Assembly: GCF_034190915.1 (NCBI RefSeq)
Contig: NW_026947502.1
Span: forward strand, 37,726,785 to 37,790,784
Length of the DNA: 64,000 nt
Direction: 5' to 3'
Origin: Cavia porcellus
Lineage: Eukaryota; Chordata; Mammalia; Rodentia; Caviidae
Made by a program: the position numbers and the translations under genes. Of the stretch, positions 37,501 through 51,466 are shown one piece after another; position 1 is the stretch's first letter, and every line of letters begins with the position of its first letter. A model generated the notes under the pieces. The model was not told where the DNA came from, searched no databases, and saw only the letters and a program-made list of their open reading frames with translations.

Positions 37501-37919
37501 AAATTAAATTCAATCTTTGGCCAACTCTTGAAGATTGTGCTTCTGAAATGTAACTCTGGTCTATCTATTGTCTTTTCATTTTCCAGGGCCTGTTTAGTAT
37601 CACAGAATTTTATTGCTTTCCATAAATTACTGCGATAGTAATGTATGTAGCTTTTCTGCTTACTGCTTTCCAATCCAATTGTTATTACTGTCTGGAGAAT
37701 GACGACAAAAAAGAGCACCTATCACAAAATTTCTTTATTTGAAAACATTTAATGCGTAAGAAACAATAAAAATAAAACCCCAAACCTCCAAACACAAGAC
37801 CCCAGCATTTATTTAATGACTACCCATTTCTTTCTAGATTAGGTGCACATGCCAAAACCTGCTGTCATTTAAGCGTCTTGTAGCCTTAGTTCCCAATTGT
37901 TCAAACTCTATGCAAGCTA
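34546..37919. other. Intergenic DNA, nothing recognised
   Basis: About 3.4 kb with short random open frames only (none with family resemblance) and no repeat I can name. Confidence 0.35.
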
Positions 37920-38225
37920 ACCTTCTACTCCCCAGCCTTTGTTTCCTTGCCTAGAATACCTCCTCCTCTCCCTGGCCTTCTGTCCAAGGTTTCCTAGTCC
38001 TACTGCTTGCAACCCCCTCTTGCATCCTTTCAATGCCTCCAGGTTTTCTTCAAGGCCCACTCAGGTATTTGTGGTCATGTGTCCTCACTCCTGTGACGCT
38101 CCTGTGAGATAATAGGGGTCTCTGTGGTGATTCATCCTCTCTATCTTGCTCAACAACTAAGCAAGCCCCTGAGGGCCAGAGTTACCAGCCAAGTGCAGTG
38201 CTTCGCTCATAGTGGGCGCTCAGGG
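37920..38225 (+). repeat. LINE-2 3' fragment
   Basis: CTTGCCTAGAATACCTCCTC, CTCCAGGTTTTCTTCAAGGC and CCCCTGAGGGCCAGAGTTAC, ending in AGTGCAGTGCTTCGCTCATA with GTGGGCGCTCAGG, follow the L2 3' end order in sense orientation. Confidence 0.75.
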
Positions 38226-38230
38226 ACGCC

Positions 38231-38340
38231 CTCACTGGAGCTACCTTCCTGGTAAAGAACTTACTGGCATTCCTCACTGCGAGACTCCTCGCTGGAGGAG
38301 CTCACTGGAGGGGCCCTCAATGGAAGAGATCTCACTGGAG
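38231..38340. repeat. Degenerate CTCACTGGAG repeat
   Basis: CTCACTGGAG occurs exactly at 38231, 38301 and 38331, with variants at 38288 (CTCGCTGGAG) and 38316 (CTCAATGGAA). Spacing is irregular. It lies at the upstream edge of the GC-rich COMMD10 promoter region. Confidence 0.7.
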
Positions 38341-38639
38341 CAGACAGCACGGAGCCGCACACCCCGACCCGCGCCGCCGTTGGAGCTCTGTAGGTGCTTC
38401 GGGAGAGGTGCAGCCGCCGAGGAGCTGAGGGAACTGCGTCCAGCTTCCCGAGGGCAGCTGCCCCGGCGCTGGTTGCAGCCCGTCCCACCGAAAGAGCAAA
38501 CTGAACTGCTGTGCATTCTCTACACTTGGGGGTACATACATGTGACAGCCGTGTTATGTCTACACATACATACACTAAAGACTGACAGACGCAGACACCT
38601 AGTCAGGTATGCAGGTATGTAAATAAATATAAACGCCCA

Positions 38640-38844
38640 GTCTTGACTCTGACTCGGCCCCGGGGCTCCAAGGATCCACCTTCCGGGCCGTTGGGCTAAG
38701 TTGCGCTGGCTTCCCGGGGCCTCCCGCCGCAGCGCAAGCGCAGGACCGCGGCGCGGTATGGCCCTCCCGGCTTTCCGTCCGCAGGACGTCATTGGTTGCG
38801 CCCCGCGCAGCTGACAGGCTGTGGCTGGCGAGGGCGTTTTGAGG
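38640..38844 (+). promoter_or_regulatory. COMMD10: COMMD10 GC-rich promoter, TATA-less
   Basis: This is the core of a CpG-rich region spanning about 38340-39180, the only one in the window. Visible sites are an NRF1-like GCGCAAGCGCA at 38732-38742 and a CRE/ATF-like GACGTCA at 38785-38791 running directly into an inverted CCAAT box, ATTGG, at 38791-38795. A GGGCGGGG box lies downstream at 39008-39015. No TATA box stands near the start codon. This layout is usual for housekeeping genes. The transcription start is not visible from sequence. Confidence 0.75.
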
Positions 38845-38885
38845 ATGGCGGCGTCCGCGGTGCTGATCTTGCCCAACAGCCCCAG
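38845..38885 (+). CDS. COMMD10: COMMD10 coding exon 1 (residues 1-13 and part of 14)
   Basis: ATG at 38845 opens the frame MAASAVLILPNSP, followed by two bases of Ser14 before the donor AG|GTAACC (GT at 38886). The short N-terminus resembles the start of mammalian COMMD10. COMMD10 is a subunit of the COMMD ring that, with CCDC22 and CCDC93, forms the CCC part of the Commander complex. It serves endosomal recycling of membrane proteins and also affects NF-kB and cullin-ligase regulation. The start lies inside the GC-rich promoter region, as expected for a first exon. Confidence 0.93.
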
Positions 38886-40478
<1,593 letters not shown>

Positions 40479-41159
40479 TAGCTTATTAAACTTCTTTCTG
40501 ATTCTACTGAGATTCTGTTGTTATTTGAAGAGTGTTTTTGTATGTATGTGAAATACAATGTTCTCAGGAACACTGGTTCTGAGGAAGATTTGATAATATT
40601 CCGTGGTCATCCATTTGGGAAATTCAGTATTCAATAAAATTATGGAAATTTGCGGAGTATTTTATATATTAGTGTTGTGATAAATATTTAATAGTGTATA
40701 CAGTGTATAACATTTTAAAAATGTATTTGACCTGGAACTGTTACTATGGTATATATTTTGGGGCTAATATATTCTGGAATATGCTTTGGAAAAATTCTGA
40801 TTTCATTTTTCCTCTTAAAAATATTTCTGTAGTACCTGCTGTCTTATTTACTTTTGTCTCTCTTCTACTTTTATTTAGAGGGTGTGATTATTTTAGACAC
40901 ACATTTATTTGTTCATTCTACTTGGTCATCAGTCTTAATTTCTTTTTCAGCTCGTAAGGATTTAATTCAATCAAATACATGTTTAAGGAGCAGCCATTAA
41001 CGTATCTGCCTGCTGTCAGGCATCAGCATTCAGTGAAAAGGAGACTTAGTCTTCTGTTTCTTGGCTGGAAAGCAGCCACCGGGCCTTGCTCTACTTCCTC
41101 TCAAATCTCAGTTTTCATAGTCTAGTTCAGGTCCTTTCCCTTGTCTAAGAGCACTTGCT

Positions 41160-41850
41160 TTCAAGCCTATATCTGTGCCTGTAGCCTCCTTTCTATTGCT
41201 TTTTCATAGTACAATTCCACTACTCTTTCTAAATGTTATTCTCTTAAAAAAAGATGGATCATGATTTTATATGTTCAGAGTGATTATCCACTGTTGCGGG
41301 GTTGAAAGTTCCAACTCCTTGACACCTTCTACTGTATTTAGTCCATGTGAACATGGTCGCAGCCTTCCTTTTCCCACTTTGCAAGTGTTCCAGTCACACT
41401 GAGCAGTACTTTTCTCTTTACTGTACCGTGAACTTTTTCAGCTATGTGTCTGTGGTATCATTCTTTGGTATCATTCTAACTGTTCTTCCTCCCTTCTTCT
41501 GAGAAAACTTTCAATGATTTTGTGGGCTCACTCAGCATTTTTTTTTCCTATTCTTCTAAGTCTCTGGCTCATTCTTACCTTTCAGACTTTGTCATAAGTA
41601 TTTGTTTCATGACTAGAAAATAACTAAATGCATAAATCTTTTTGGTCTACCTGCTTATGCCCTTAAATATCTTTACTTTTATTTTTTTGTGCTGGGAATT
41701 GAACTCACCACCTCATGCTTGCCAGGAAGGCACTTATGTCGTTGAGCTAAGTCCCCGTGTGCCCTTAAAACCCTGAGGGGCAGGTCTTACTAATCTTTAT
41801 ACTCATATCCAGTGCATTCTTTCTTACACCGTTGGCATTCAATATAAATT
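41160..41850 (+). repeat. LINE-2 3' fragment, interrupted by an ID SINE
   Basis: The right part is clear: CCCTGAGGGGCAGGTCTTAC, TATACTCATATCCAGTGCAT and GCATTCAATATAAATTCCTG. The left part is decayed pyrimidine-rich L2 sequence. The ID element at 41668-41759 splits it. Confidence 0.65.
41668..41759 (-). repeat. ID-type SINE, antisense, with 10-bp target duplication
   Basis: T-rich tail, then GTGCTGGGAATTGAACTCAC, CATGCTTGCCAGGAAGGCAC and GTTGAGCTAAGTCCCC. The flanks TGCCCTTAAA at 41658-41667 and 41760-41769 are identical. Confidence 0.93.
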
Positions 41851-42009
41851 CCTGAAATTCTTTTCTTTGCCATAGGAAACAAAATGGATACAGGTCCTCT
41901 CAGCACTTGCCTATAATGTATTTGTATTTAGATGGAGAAACAGGAAGAACAGGATAAGAGCCATGTTCTACTGCATTTACTATTCATAAACAGTTATACC
42001 ATTTTCTAT

Positions 42010-42200
42010 GTGATTGGCACTGTTTTAATGGCTTTGTATTATTAACTCATCTAATCTTTAGAGCAATGTGGAGAAGTGGGTATTGTTGTCATCCTTATCT
42101 TAATCTCTAAGCAAACAGAGAGAATCCAGTTAAGAAATATGCCCAAAGTCACCCAGGTAGCTGACAGTTTTGTCTGGCTCCAGAGTCTATCCCTTTAACT
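42010..42200 (-). repeat. MIR SINE, antisense
   Basis: ACTCATCTAATCTTTAGAGC, GTGGGTATTGTTGTCATCCT, TATGCCCAAAGTCACCCAGG and TGTCTGGCTCCAGAGTCTAT keep the antisense MIR core order. Confidence 0.8.
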
Positions 42201-43848
42201 TATTTCACTAAACACAGGAAAGAGAAGGAAATCAACCCAAAAGTGAATGGTGCAGGCAGTAAATATAGTTCTTTTTATTTTGTGAGATGGAGGCTTTCTT
42301 CTTACACATATAAAATAATATGGGACAAGAAACTTATGTGTATCTTTGTTCTTAGTATTGGGAAGGATGGAGCATTTGCAGGAAAAATGGTGATGTTTGG
42401 TTTGCCTTTGATCCTTTGGTCACCTTTGAAGTTGACAATAAGTGAATAGCTGTCTTTGAGTGAACTGAGTAACAGGGACACTCCACAGAGGCACTGAACG
42501 CTGTGTCATCAGAGCTAGAGGGAAGTAGATGAGAACGTGAGATCTGAAGTAGCTGAGGATAGAAACATGAATGTAAATATTTGTCTGCCAAGAAAACATC
42601 AGGAAAGGTGTAAAAATTTTTTCTTGTATGGTTTCAATTGATGGTCTTCCAGAAGGGCTCCACTTGTGATAAGGATTCTTAAAGTTTGTGGCAAATGTTA
42701 GGGTCTTCCACCTTATTTTTATGTATTTTAGATATGGAAACTTGGCTTTTACCTTGAGGTAAGTAGAGCCCTTAGAACAGTGGAACCAGAGGCAGGTAGA
42801 TGGTGAAGAGGTTTAGGGATTTTGTTGCCACTCTAAATGTGGTCAGCTTGGTAATTTTCTTTTACTAAATTTTACCTGGTTATAGGTAGAAAATGTCTGT
42901 TTTGTCCAGACTGGTTCCTTGGAATCCCTACTAGATAGCAACCTAAAAAACAAAAGAAACCTGAGGCAGCTTAGGTATAGAATATGGGCATGTCTGACAC
43001 AGCTCTGGAAGCCCTGGCTATCTCCCTGGCTCATCCTTGCACATACAAATGGGTTTTTATTTTGTGAATTTTTTTTTTTTTGGTGGGGGCAGTGTCATAA
43101 TGTGTAAAGGCTGGCATTTGTGTACTAGAATTTTAAGTATCTTTAATGTCTTATCAGAGTGCTGGCTGTCCATATTCAGGAACACTGAAAGATGTTGGAT
43201 GTCCTTCTATTGTTGATAACTTAGAAATAAATATTTGTGGCCTCTGAGCTTTCAAGTTGGTGCTGTAACTCATGTGATTAAGAAGCAAAACAAAAGAAAA
43301 CAAAAATACTTCAGTATTTCACTTTGAAGAAGAGATTTTAAGCCATTATGGAAATGGCTTAAAATGATGTAACTATGATCCGTATCTAGTTCTAACAAGT
43401 CAGCCGTGAAACAGTAAGCTGAGAAACAAAGATGGTACTACACTGGGATGAATGAGCACCTTTAAGATATGATGCTGAGCATGAGATGAAATGAAATAGA
43501 AGAACTATGAAAAATCAAACACAAAAATGTCAAAGCACGGAAGTCTGAGGCTTTTTAAACTGAAATGAAAATCATCTTGTTCTCAGCATTTCTTTGAGAG
43601 ACTTTAGCACAGAATGCCAGTGCTTATAATTATGAACTGAGTCATCACAAGAAGTTAGTATACCCAACTTATTATTTTTAGAAGTGTCTAGAAGTACGAA
43701 TCATACTTTTAAAAATTTATAAGCCCATCAGTTTCCTTTCACCACAAATTCACTTTGAGTTCTCATCACATGTATGAATAAATGAATCTTCTTTTTATTT
43801 TAAGGCCAGCAGTGTATCATATGCTAATAGATTGTTATTTGTTCATAG

Positions 43849-45491
<1,643 letters not shown>

Positions 45492-45564
45492 TAGGATATT
45501 CTAATCCAAATATATTTTTCAGTAATCTGCAGCAAAATTGTTGTATCTGGAGAGTTTGTTTTTG

Positions 45565-45716
45565 TTTCTTGTCTTTTTTATTTTGGAGACAGGGTCTTGC
45601 TGTGGGCTGTCATTATACTCATTATGTCATCCAGGCTGGCCTGGAACTTGTGGCAGTCCTCCTGCCTTAGCCTCTCGAGTGCTGGGACTATAGGCGTGTG
45701 CCACTAACCTGGCATA
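45565..45716 (-). repeat. B1 SINE, antisense
   Basis: TTGGAGACAGGGTCTTGCTG, ATCCAGGCTGGCCTGGAACT, TGCCTTAGCCTCTCGAGTGC and TGGGACTATAGGCGTGTGCC form a complete antisense B1 with a T-rich tail. Confidence 0.93.
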
Positions 45717-46139
45717 TGTGAGAGGTTTAAAAGTGATATTATTTTGTTGAGAGGTGGAGTCAAATAAAATGTATACATAATATTCGTGTAAAATTTTCTC
45801 TGCATATAGCATTATTGCTGCCATGGTATGATTTAATTTTATCTGACAGTTTAAAATATGCCTTCATAATTTAAGAATGGGAATGTCTTTAAACAGTTAC
45901 TATTCCTTTATCTGGGTCTCTGTGTGTAAGACTTACTTTAACTTTTACTATATCATATATTTATTTGTTTTTGTGTATTTACATTAGTGCTTAGCAGACA
46001 CTCAGCAAATAGTAAATATTTGTTAACTTCAGTAGTAAATAAAATGAATAGTGGAAAAAATAGAAAATAATCATGGTATCACAAAGCTCCTTTACCATAG
46101 CAACCTTCAGTTCACTTCTTAATAGAGCTTGAGATGTTC

Positions 46140-47260
46140 ATACAATTTTTGTCATTTTTCTATTAATATGTGGTATTACATTAACTGTCAGATGTTTAGT
46201 CAACTTTATATTCCTGAGAGAAATCTGATGTCATTGTTTATAATCCTTTTTATATCTTGCTGGATATGATTTGCTGATATTTGATTGAGAGTTTTTCCAT
46301 CTGTGTTTTTGAAGGATATTGATCTGTAGTCCTCTTACGATATCTTTGGCTTTCATATTAGGGCAATACTGGCCTCAGAAAATGAATTGAGAAGTCTTTC
46401 CCTCTCTATTTTCTGAAGAATTTGTGAAGGATCAGTATTTTGCATTTCATCAACAATATACAAGAGTTTCAGTAATTCCAAATTATTGTCAGTACAGAAG
46501 TTAATATTGTCAGTGGTTTTTATTAAAGTCATTTCATTAGGTTTGAGATGATGTCATGTTAATTTGCATTTCCCTAACATAGCAACACTCTTTATGTGCC
46601 TACTTGTCATATGTGTATCTTCTGTGGTGGCCTGCCTGTTAGACTTTTTGCCTAAATATATTCCCACATTGTGACAAAGAAGTCTCTTTATATTAATATA
46701 AAGAACACTTACAGATATAATTCATAGCCTATAGAAATACATGGGTATTTGTTCTTGTTACAATCTATAGAAGGTATTTATTTTTTCTTGAATTGGTGAG
46801 TTCTTTGGGAATTCTACATATGAAGCTTTTGTCAGAAGTGTGACTTGACAATATTTTTGTCTACTTACACTCCAATTCTTTTAATAGTGTTTTTCACAGG
46901 GCAAACCGTTTTAATTCTGATAAGGTTTAATGTATTGATTTTTTTCTTGACCCTAATTTTGGTTTTGTATATAGCCTCATCCAGTATTATAAAGATTTTT
47001 CTTTTTTGTTTCCCTTTAAGTGTTCCATATATTTATATTTTACTTTTAGATTTAGGTCTAAGCTCCATCTTGAGTGGTGTTGTTTAAAGGTAAGGTCACA
47101 AGTCATCTCAGACATGGTTGCCCTTTGTTTCATGATTAATCATGGATAACATTTTCCTTTTGTAAGTGAATTTCCTTGTCCCCTTGTCACAGATTTTTAA
47201 CATGTTTGTGTGAGTCTTTCTGGATTCTCTTTGATTCCACTGATCATTTTTGCACCTTAT
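46140..47260 (-). mobile_element. Old LINE-1 ORF2 fragment, antisense
   Basis: Plus-strand landmarks are GATTTGCTGATATTTGATTG, TCTGTGTTTTTGAAGGATAT, GCAATACTGGCCTCAGAAAA and AATTTGCATTTCCCTAACAT. These are the reverse complement of the ORF2 reverse-transcriptase and 3' regions. It is non-coding. Confidence 0.8.
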
Positions 47261-47704
47261 GACAGCATTCTAACTGTTGAGGGCTTCAGGTGCCCGTGGA
47301 CTACAGGTTGGATATGCCTGATGTAGACTGCAGCAGTGAAATTTACTGTGTCGGGCATTATGCAGAGTGATTGATATGGATTTGTGTCTATGTATGTGTG
47401 TTTTATATCTTTTAAGAGTAAGGAAATAAAACTTTACAGAGTAACTTCACCATGGTATTGCAGTAGATCCACATGAAGTGTAACACAGTTTTTGTCATAA
47501 AGTCCTGTAACATGGGTGTGTCCAAGCCACATTTATTCTTTAGACAATTTCTATTGATGAACTATTAATTTTATGAGTTTTATTATATTAAACAATGAGT
47601 GCTTAACAGGAAAAAAATCACAAATGTATTGCATTTTTAATATTTATTGTGTATAAAAAAGTATCAGAATTTCAACATTGACTGATTTTTGGTATTCAAA
47701 GTCT

Positions 47705-49150
47705 AAAAAAGACTAACGAAAATAAATTCCTATTGAATTACAATGAAAATACCAGTAGCACTTTACAAAAAAAAGTCTTTACTTAAGTTATCACATCTAA
47801 GACAACCTTTACACATGGCAATAGCACATTGCCTACACACATATCACTTACTCGGACAGCACATGTGTTTTGCTTTCCTTTTTGAAGAACATACTTAACG
47901 TCTTGCTAGTCTTGCTGTTTAGCCAGGAGGTTCTTATTGTATTATGTAATATGTAGTGAACAGGAGCATAAAAATCAGTACAGAAAGATTTCGTTCTTAA
48001 TATGTATGTGCGTTTAGCATAAACATCATCATTTCCACATCAGCTGTGTACTTGCTTGCAAAACCTAAGAGAGAACATCAGACACAAGTTCTTCTGTGAA
48101 CTACAGTGTAATCACAAACAAAAGTCTACTACAGAAATAATCTCTGTTTCAGCTGTCATACCCATAGCAGTCTTCACATATGATACCTCCATGTTCCATA
48201 TACACAAATCGCTTACACTGACAGCATACATGCTTAGCTTTCCTTTCTGTGGGCAGGCCATTCTTGTCAGCTTTCTTCCTTCTTTGTCAGGTATTTCCTA
48301 CTATGTTGTATAGCATACATTTAGTAAGAAACTAAGATATCAGTAAAATAAAATACCAATTGTGTAATGAGTACGTAGAACGGACATTAACATTCTCTTA
48401 TCAGCTGTGTACTTGCTTACAAAACCCAAGAGTTAATATCAGAAATAAAAACTCCTATGAACTACAAAATAAACACAAACAAAAGTCTACCACAAATATA
48501 GTCTTCACTTTAACTGTCGGGGCTGGGGTTTTAGCTCAGCAGCATAAACGCCTGCCTTGCAAGCAGGCAGTCCTGAGTTTGATCCCCGGTACCGATAAAA
48601 AGGAAAAAGACAAAAAACAAAACAAAGCAAAACAAAACACAGCACACCACTTTAACTGTCACACTCAAGGCAGTCTTCATACATGACAACTTCATGTTCC
48701 ACACACACATATCACTTACACTGAGGCCACATGTGCCTAGCTTTCCTTTCCTATATGGCAGGCCATTCTTTTCACTACTGTTCTTGTTTTGTCCAGAGCG
48801 TCCTACTGTATTGTACAATGTGTATTCAGTAGGGAAATAAGATAGTAAAATAAATAGCAAATGTGTAATGAGTACTTAGAATAAATGCCAGCCTTTTCAC
48901 ATCAACTATTCACTTGCTTACAAAGCATAAGAGGTAGCTTAAAAAAAAATCTGTGTCAACTACAATGAAAATAACTATAGAACTCTACAACAAAATAATC
49001 ATTGCTTCAACTGTCACATCCAAGGCAGTCTTCACACTTGACAACTTTATGTTCCATACTTAAGCATTGCTTACACTATAGCACATGTGTTTTCTTTTCC
49101 TGTTGTTGTAGTACATCTTTGGGTTGCTGTTCCTGTTTGCTATTCACTTG
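47705..49150 (-). repeat. Tandem array: four ~360-bp copies of the piggyBac tail
   Basis: The marker around CTACAATGAAAAT recurs at about 47740, 48101, 48462 and 48960. Subtracting the 142 bases added by an ID insertion gives a period of 358-361. A second marker (ATCACTTACACTGACAGCAC-like) recurs at about 47840, 48203, 48706 and 49062. Each unit, read on the minus strand, carries the Cys/His tail: RKAKHVCCQC, then MEH, CEDC and a D-S-stop end. Three copies keep the stop in place; the first copy is more altered. The unit therefore joins the last coding part of the transposase to its 3' flank. Confidence 0.85.
48519..48647 (+). repeat. ID-type SINE with 13-bp target duplication, inside the array
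   Basis: GGGGCTGGGGTTTTAGCTCA (A box), GCCTGCCTTGCAAGCAGGCA and GAGTTTGATCCCCGGTACCG (B box), then an A-rich tail. The flanks CACTTTAACTGTC at 48506-48518 and 48648-48660 are identical. Its good preservation shows it is younger than the array. Confidence 0.97.
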
Positions 49151-49636
49151 TGAGCTTGCCAGTGTGATCCGTAATTTTTTTGTGTAGTTCCCAGGGCAGA
49201 AACATTTGATTTTTCCTCTGCTGTAAGTGATCTCTTATGACTTCCAGTCTCAGTGCTCTAAGAAAATTTTGCATTTGTTATTTTCTTTGTAAAGTGTCAA
49301 ACTATTTATGCCACACATGTTTAGGATTAAGTAAAACACCGTCCTTAGCCTTGCTTTGTGTTTTGAGTGACATCATAGTTGCTACAGAAATCAACAACAA
49401 CTACTCTGCCTTTGGTCTTGTAGAAAGTTTCTATCTTAGTTTTCCATTTTGTCAAGGTTTCCCTATTAATATTTCTGTTGTGGTGCAATGTTGATATCAG
49501 CAGTACCAGTTTGGTTTTCCTTGCCAAGTATGAGGCCATTGTAAATCTTTCTGAAATCCAAAGATTGTACTATACAATTCTGCTTTGAAATTGCAACATT
49601 TCATTTGGAATTTCTGCTTTCTTCCTGTGTACAGTT

Positions 49637-49727
49637 TTTTTTTTTTTTTTTTTGTGGTACCAAGGATCAAACTCATGACCTTACACTTGCCAGGCAGGTG
49701 CTTTTGCCACTGAGCTAAATCCATGGC
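49637..49727 (-). repeat. ID-type SINE, antisense, with 13-bp target duplication
   Basis: A run of T, then GGTACCAAGGATCAAACTCA, CACTTGCCAGGCAGGTGCTT and GCCACTGAGCTAAATCCATG. The flanks CCTGTGTACAGTT at 49624-49636 and 49728-49740 are identical. It splits the transposase fossil between the NNW block and the IFGFQKDL block. Confidence 0.97.
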
Positions 49728-50221
49728 CCTGTGTACAGTTCTTGTGCTGGTCAACTTGTGTTCTGTTAGCAAGTGTAATATCAATTGGAAACTATTAATC
49801 CAGTTGTTAAATAGAGCTGGGAGCAAAAAGTCTGTTCAAAACATCACAACAATTTATTACTATATGAGTAAGGACTTGATTGGCTGAATTTCAGGATAAA
49901 TTCTAAACTGAAAGCATAATATGTCTTTGGATTTACAAGGGCATACATTTTTATGCCATATTTTGACCCATCGCTTTTCCATAGTCTTTGTCTATGGAAG
50001 TAGTCCTGTGATTACTGTGAAAAATTCCTGCCTAAGTACAGCAGCTGTGAATGCTTTCAGTTCAGCCAGTGGGGTGTATGGTTTTGAATATGGCTCTTGG
50101 TGTATACAGAGCATTTTACTTGTGTCTAAGCATTTGTGTATTTTACATCATCTTGTAGCATTTCGTCTGTTATAATTTCTAGTATTGAATGGCAGTAATA
50201 CTTGATAAAGTAATAAGTTAA

Positions 50222-50405
50222 GTGTTAGGTCTTTCCTGTAATTCCAGCATTCTGAGAGTCCTAGGTAGGAGGATTACAAGTTTGAGTCCAATCTGAGCAC
50301 CTTGTCAACAAAATGCTGTTTCAAAAAAAAAAAGAAAAAAAAGGCTGGAGATGTAGGTTAGTGGTACAGCATTCCTGAGTTTGATACTCCCAGGTCTGCC
50401 AAAAA
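50222..50405 (+). repeat. B1-ID composite SINE, sense
   Basis: A B1-like half (TCCTGTAATTCCAGCATTCT, then GGAGGATTACAAGTTTGAGT) ends in an A-rich linker at about 50318-50342. An ID-like half follows (GGCTGGAGATGTAGGTTAGT, then TGAGTTTGATACTCCCAGG). The order B1-linker-ID is that of a dimeric B1-dID element. Confidence 0.75.
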
Positions 50406-51186
50406 ATTTTAAAGATGTTTTATTAATGCAGTTTTTAAAAACAAACTTTTAAAAAAGATATTTAAAAGCTATCCAATTGGCAAATATCAAGTAAATTATG
50501 CTGTACTATTAACTTTTATTCTTATGCTGTATACTGGATTCCTAGGACTAACCAAGTAACTAAAAGTTTGTGCCTCTAGACAGATTTCCCCGTTTCTTCC
50601 ACACCTCAGCCTTTGGCAACAGGTATTCTGTTTTCTGCATTCATGATTTGATTTTCTTTTCTGAAATCCACATGAGACCATAAAGTACTTGTCTTTCTAT
50701 ATATGGTTTATTTCACATAACATAATGTCCTCCAACTTCGTGTTATGGTAGATAGCAGTATATTTTTTATTATGGCCAAGTATTATTCTATTGTGTGTGC
50801 ATACTATATTTTCTTTATCTGTCCATCTTTTGACAACACTTAAGTGTTTGATCGCTTGATCATTGTGAGTAATGCTGTAGTCAACATGGTTGTACGGAAT
50901 CTGTTCAACATACTGATTCATTTCCTTTGGATGTGTATATTCAGCAAGGGATTTCCAGGTCAAATAGTAGTTCTGGTTTTTATTTCTGAGGAACCTCTGT
51001 ACTGTTTGCAATCACCAACAATGTACGGGTTCCTTTTTGTACACTCTGTTGCCAGCACTTGTTGCTCATGTTTTTGATATAGTAATAGCCATCCTGATAT
51101 ATATGGTTAGTATTTCACTATGGCTTTGATTTGCATGTTCCTGAAGATGAGTATTATTGGACACCTTATTATCTACCCATTGGCCT

Positions 51187-51353
51187 TTTGTTTGTTTGTT
51201 TGGTTTTTTGTGTTTTGAAACAGGATCTCACTATGTAGTTTAGACTGGTCGCGAACTCACTGTATAGTCCAGGCTGGCCTCAAATTTATGGTGATCCTCC
51301 TGTCTTAGACTCCTGAATGCTGGGGTTACAGTTGTACACCATCATGCCCAGCC
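51187..51353 (-). repeat. B1 SINE, antisense, inside the LINE-1
   Basis: TTTGAAACAGGATCTCACTA, TAGACTGGTCGCGAACTCAC, TCCAGGCTGGCCTCAAATTT and ATGCTGGGGTTACAGTTGTA. The internal 29-bp doubling of B1 is visible. The flanks CCATTGGCC and CCACTGGCC (near 51178 and 51354) are a one-mismatch target duplication. Confidence 0.93.
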
Positions 51354-51410
51354 CACTGGCCATTTTTATGTCTTTTTTGGAAAATGCCTTTTCAGGTACT
51401 TCATATATCT

Positions 51411-51426
51411 CCATCTATCTATCTGA

Positions 51427-51466
<40 letters not shown>

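Larger units (their letters stand above)
47700..50200 (-). pseudogene. piggyBac-type transposase fossil
   Basis: Read on the minus strand in shifting frames, blocks of a piggyBac transposase (DDE_Tnp_1_7) appear in the right order. An N-terminal ITDEMLQDDVKYTN lies at about 50130-50177 and ELKAFTAAVLRQEFF at 50021-50066. A deletion follows, then KYGIKMYALVNPKTYYAFS (about 49900-49970), NNWINSFQLILHLLTEHKLT (49755-49810) and STIFGFQKDL (49541-49572). LVLLISTLHHNRNI lies at about 49460-49515, TKGRVVVVDFCSNYDV at about 49360-49410 and FLRALRLEVIRDHLQQR at 49215-49270. The C-terminal Cys/His cluster is CKQC...MEH...CEDC...CDS and stop (about 49010-49080). Expected catalytic aspartates are lost: DN of the family's DNxFTS block reads NN, and GVD reads VVV. 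Stops, frameshifts, the deletion and an ID insertion confirm it is dead. No terminal inverted repeats or TTAA sites were secured. The nearest named relative could be Looper or another mammalian piggyBac; a search would decide. Confidence 0.85.

Noticed and set aside
38212..38622. 136-codon plus-strand open frame upstream of COMMD10
   Set aside because: It spans an L2 end, a degenerate repeat and GC-rich promoter DNA; no domain resemblance and no splice support.
47705..49150. CRISPR-like or satellite array
   Set aside because: The units are about 360 bp, diverged and carry transposase tail sequence, with no short repeats or spacers; they are a local duplication of a transposon end.
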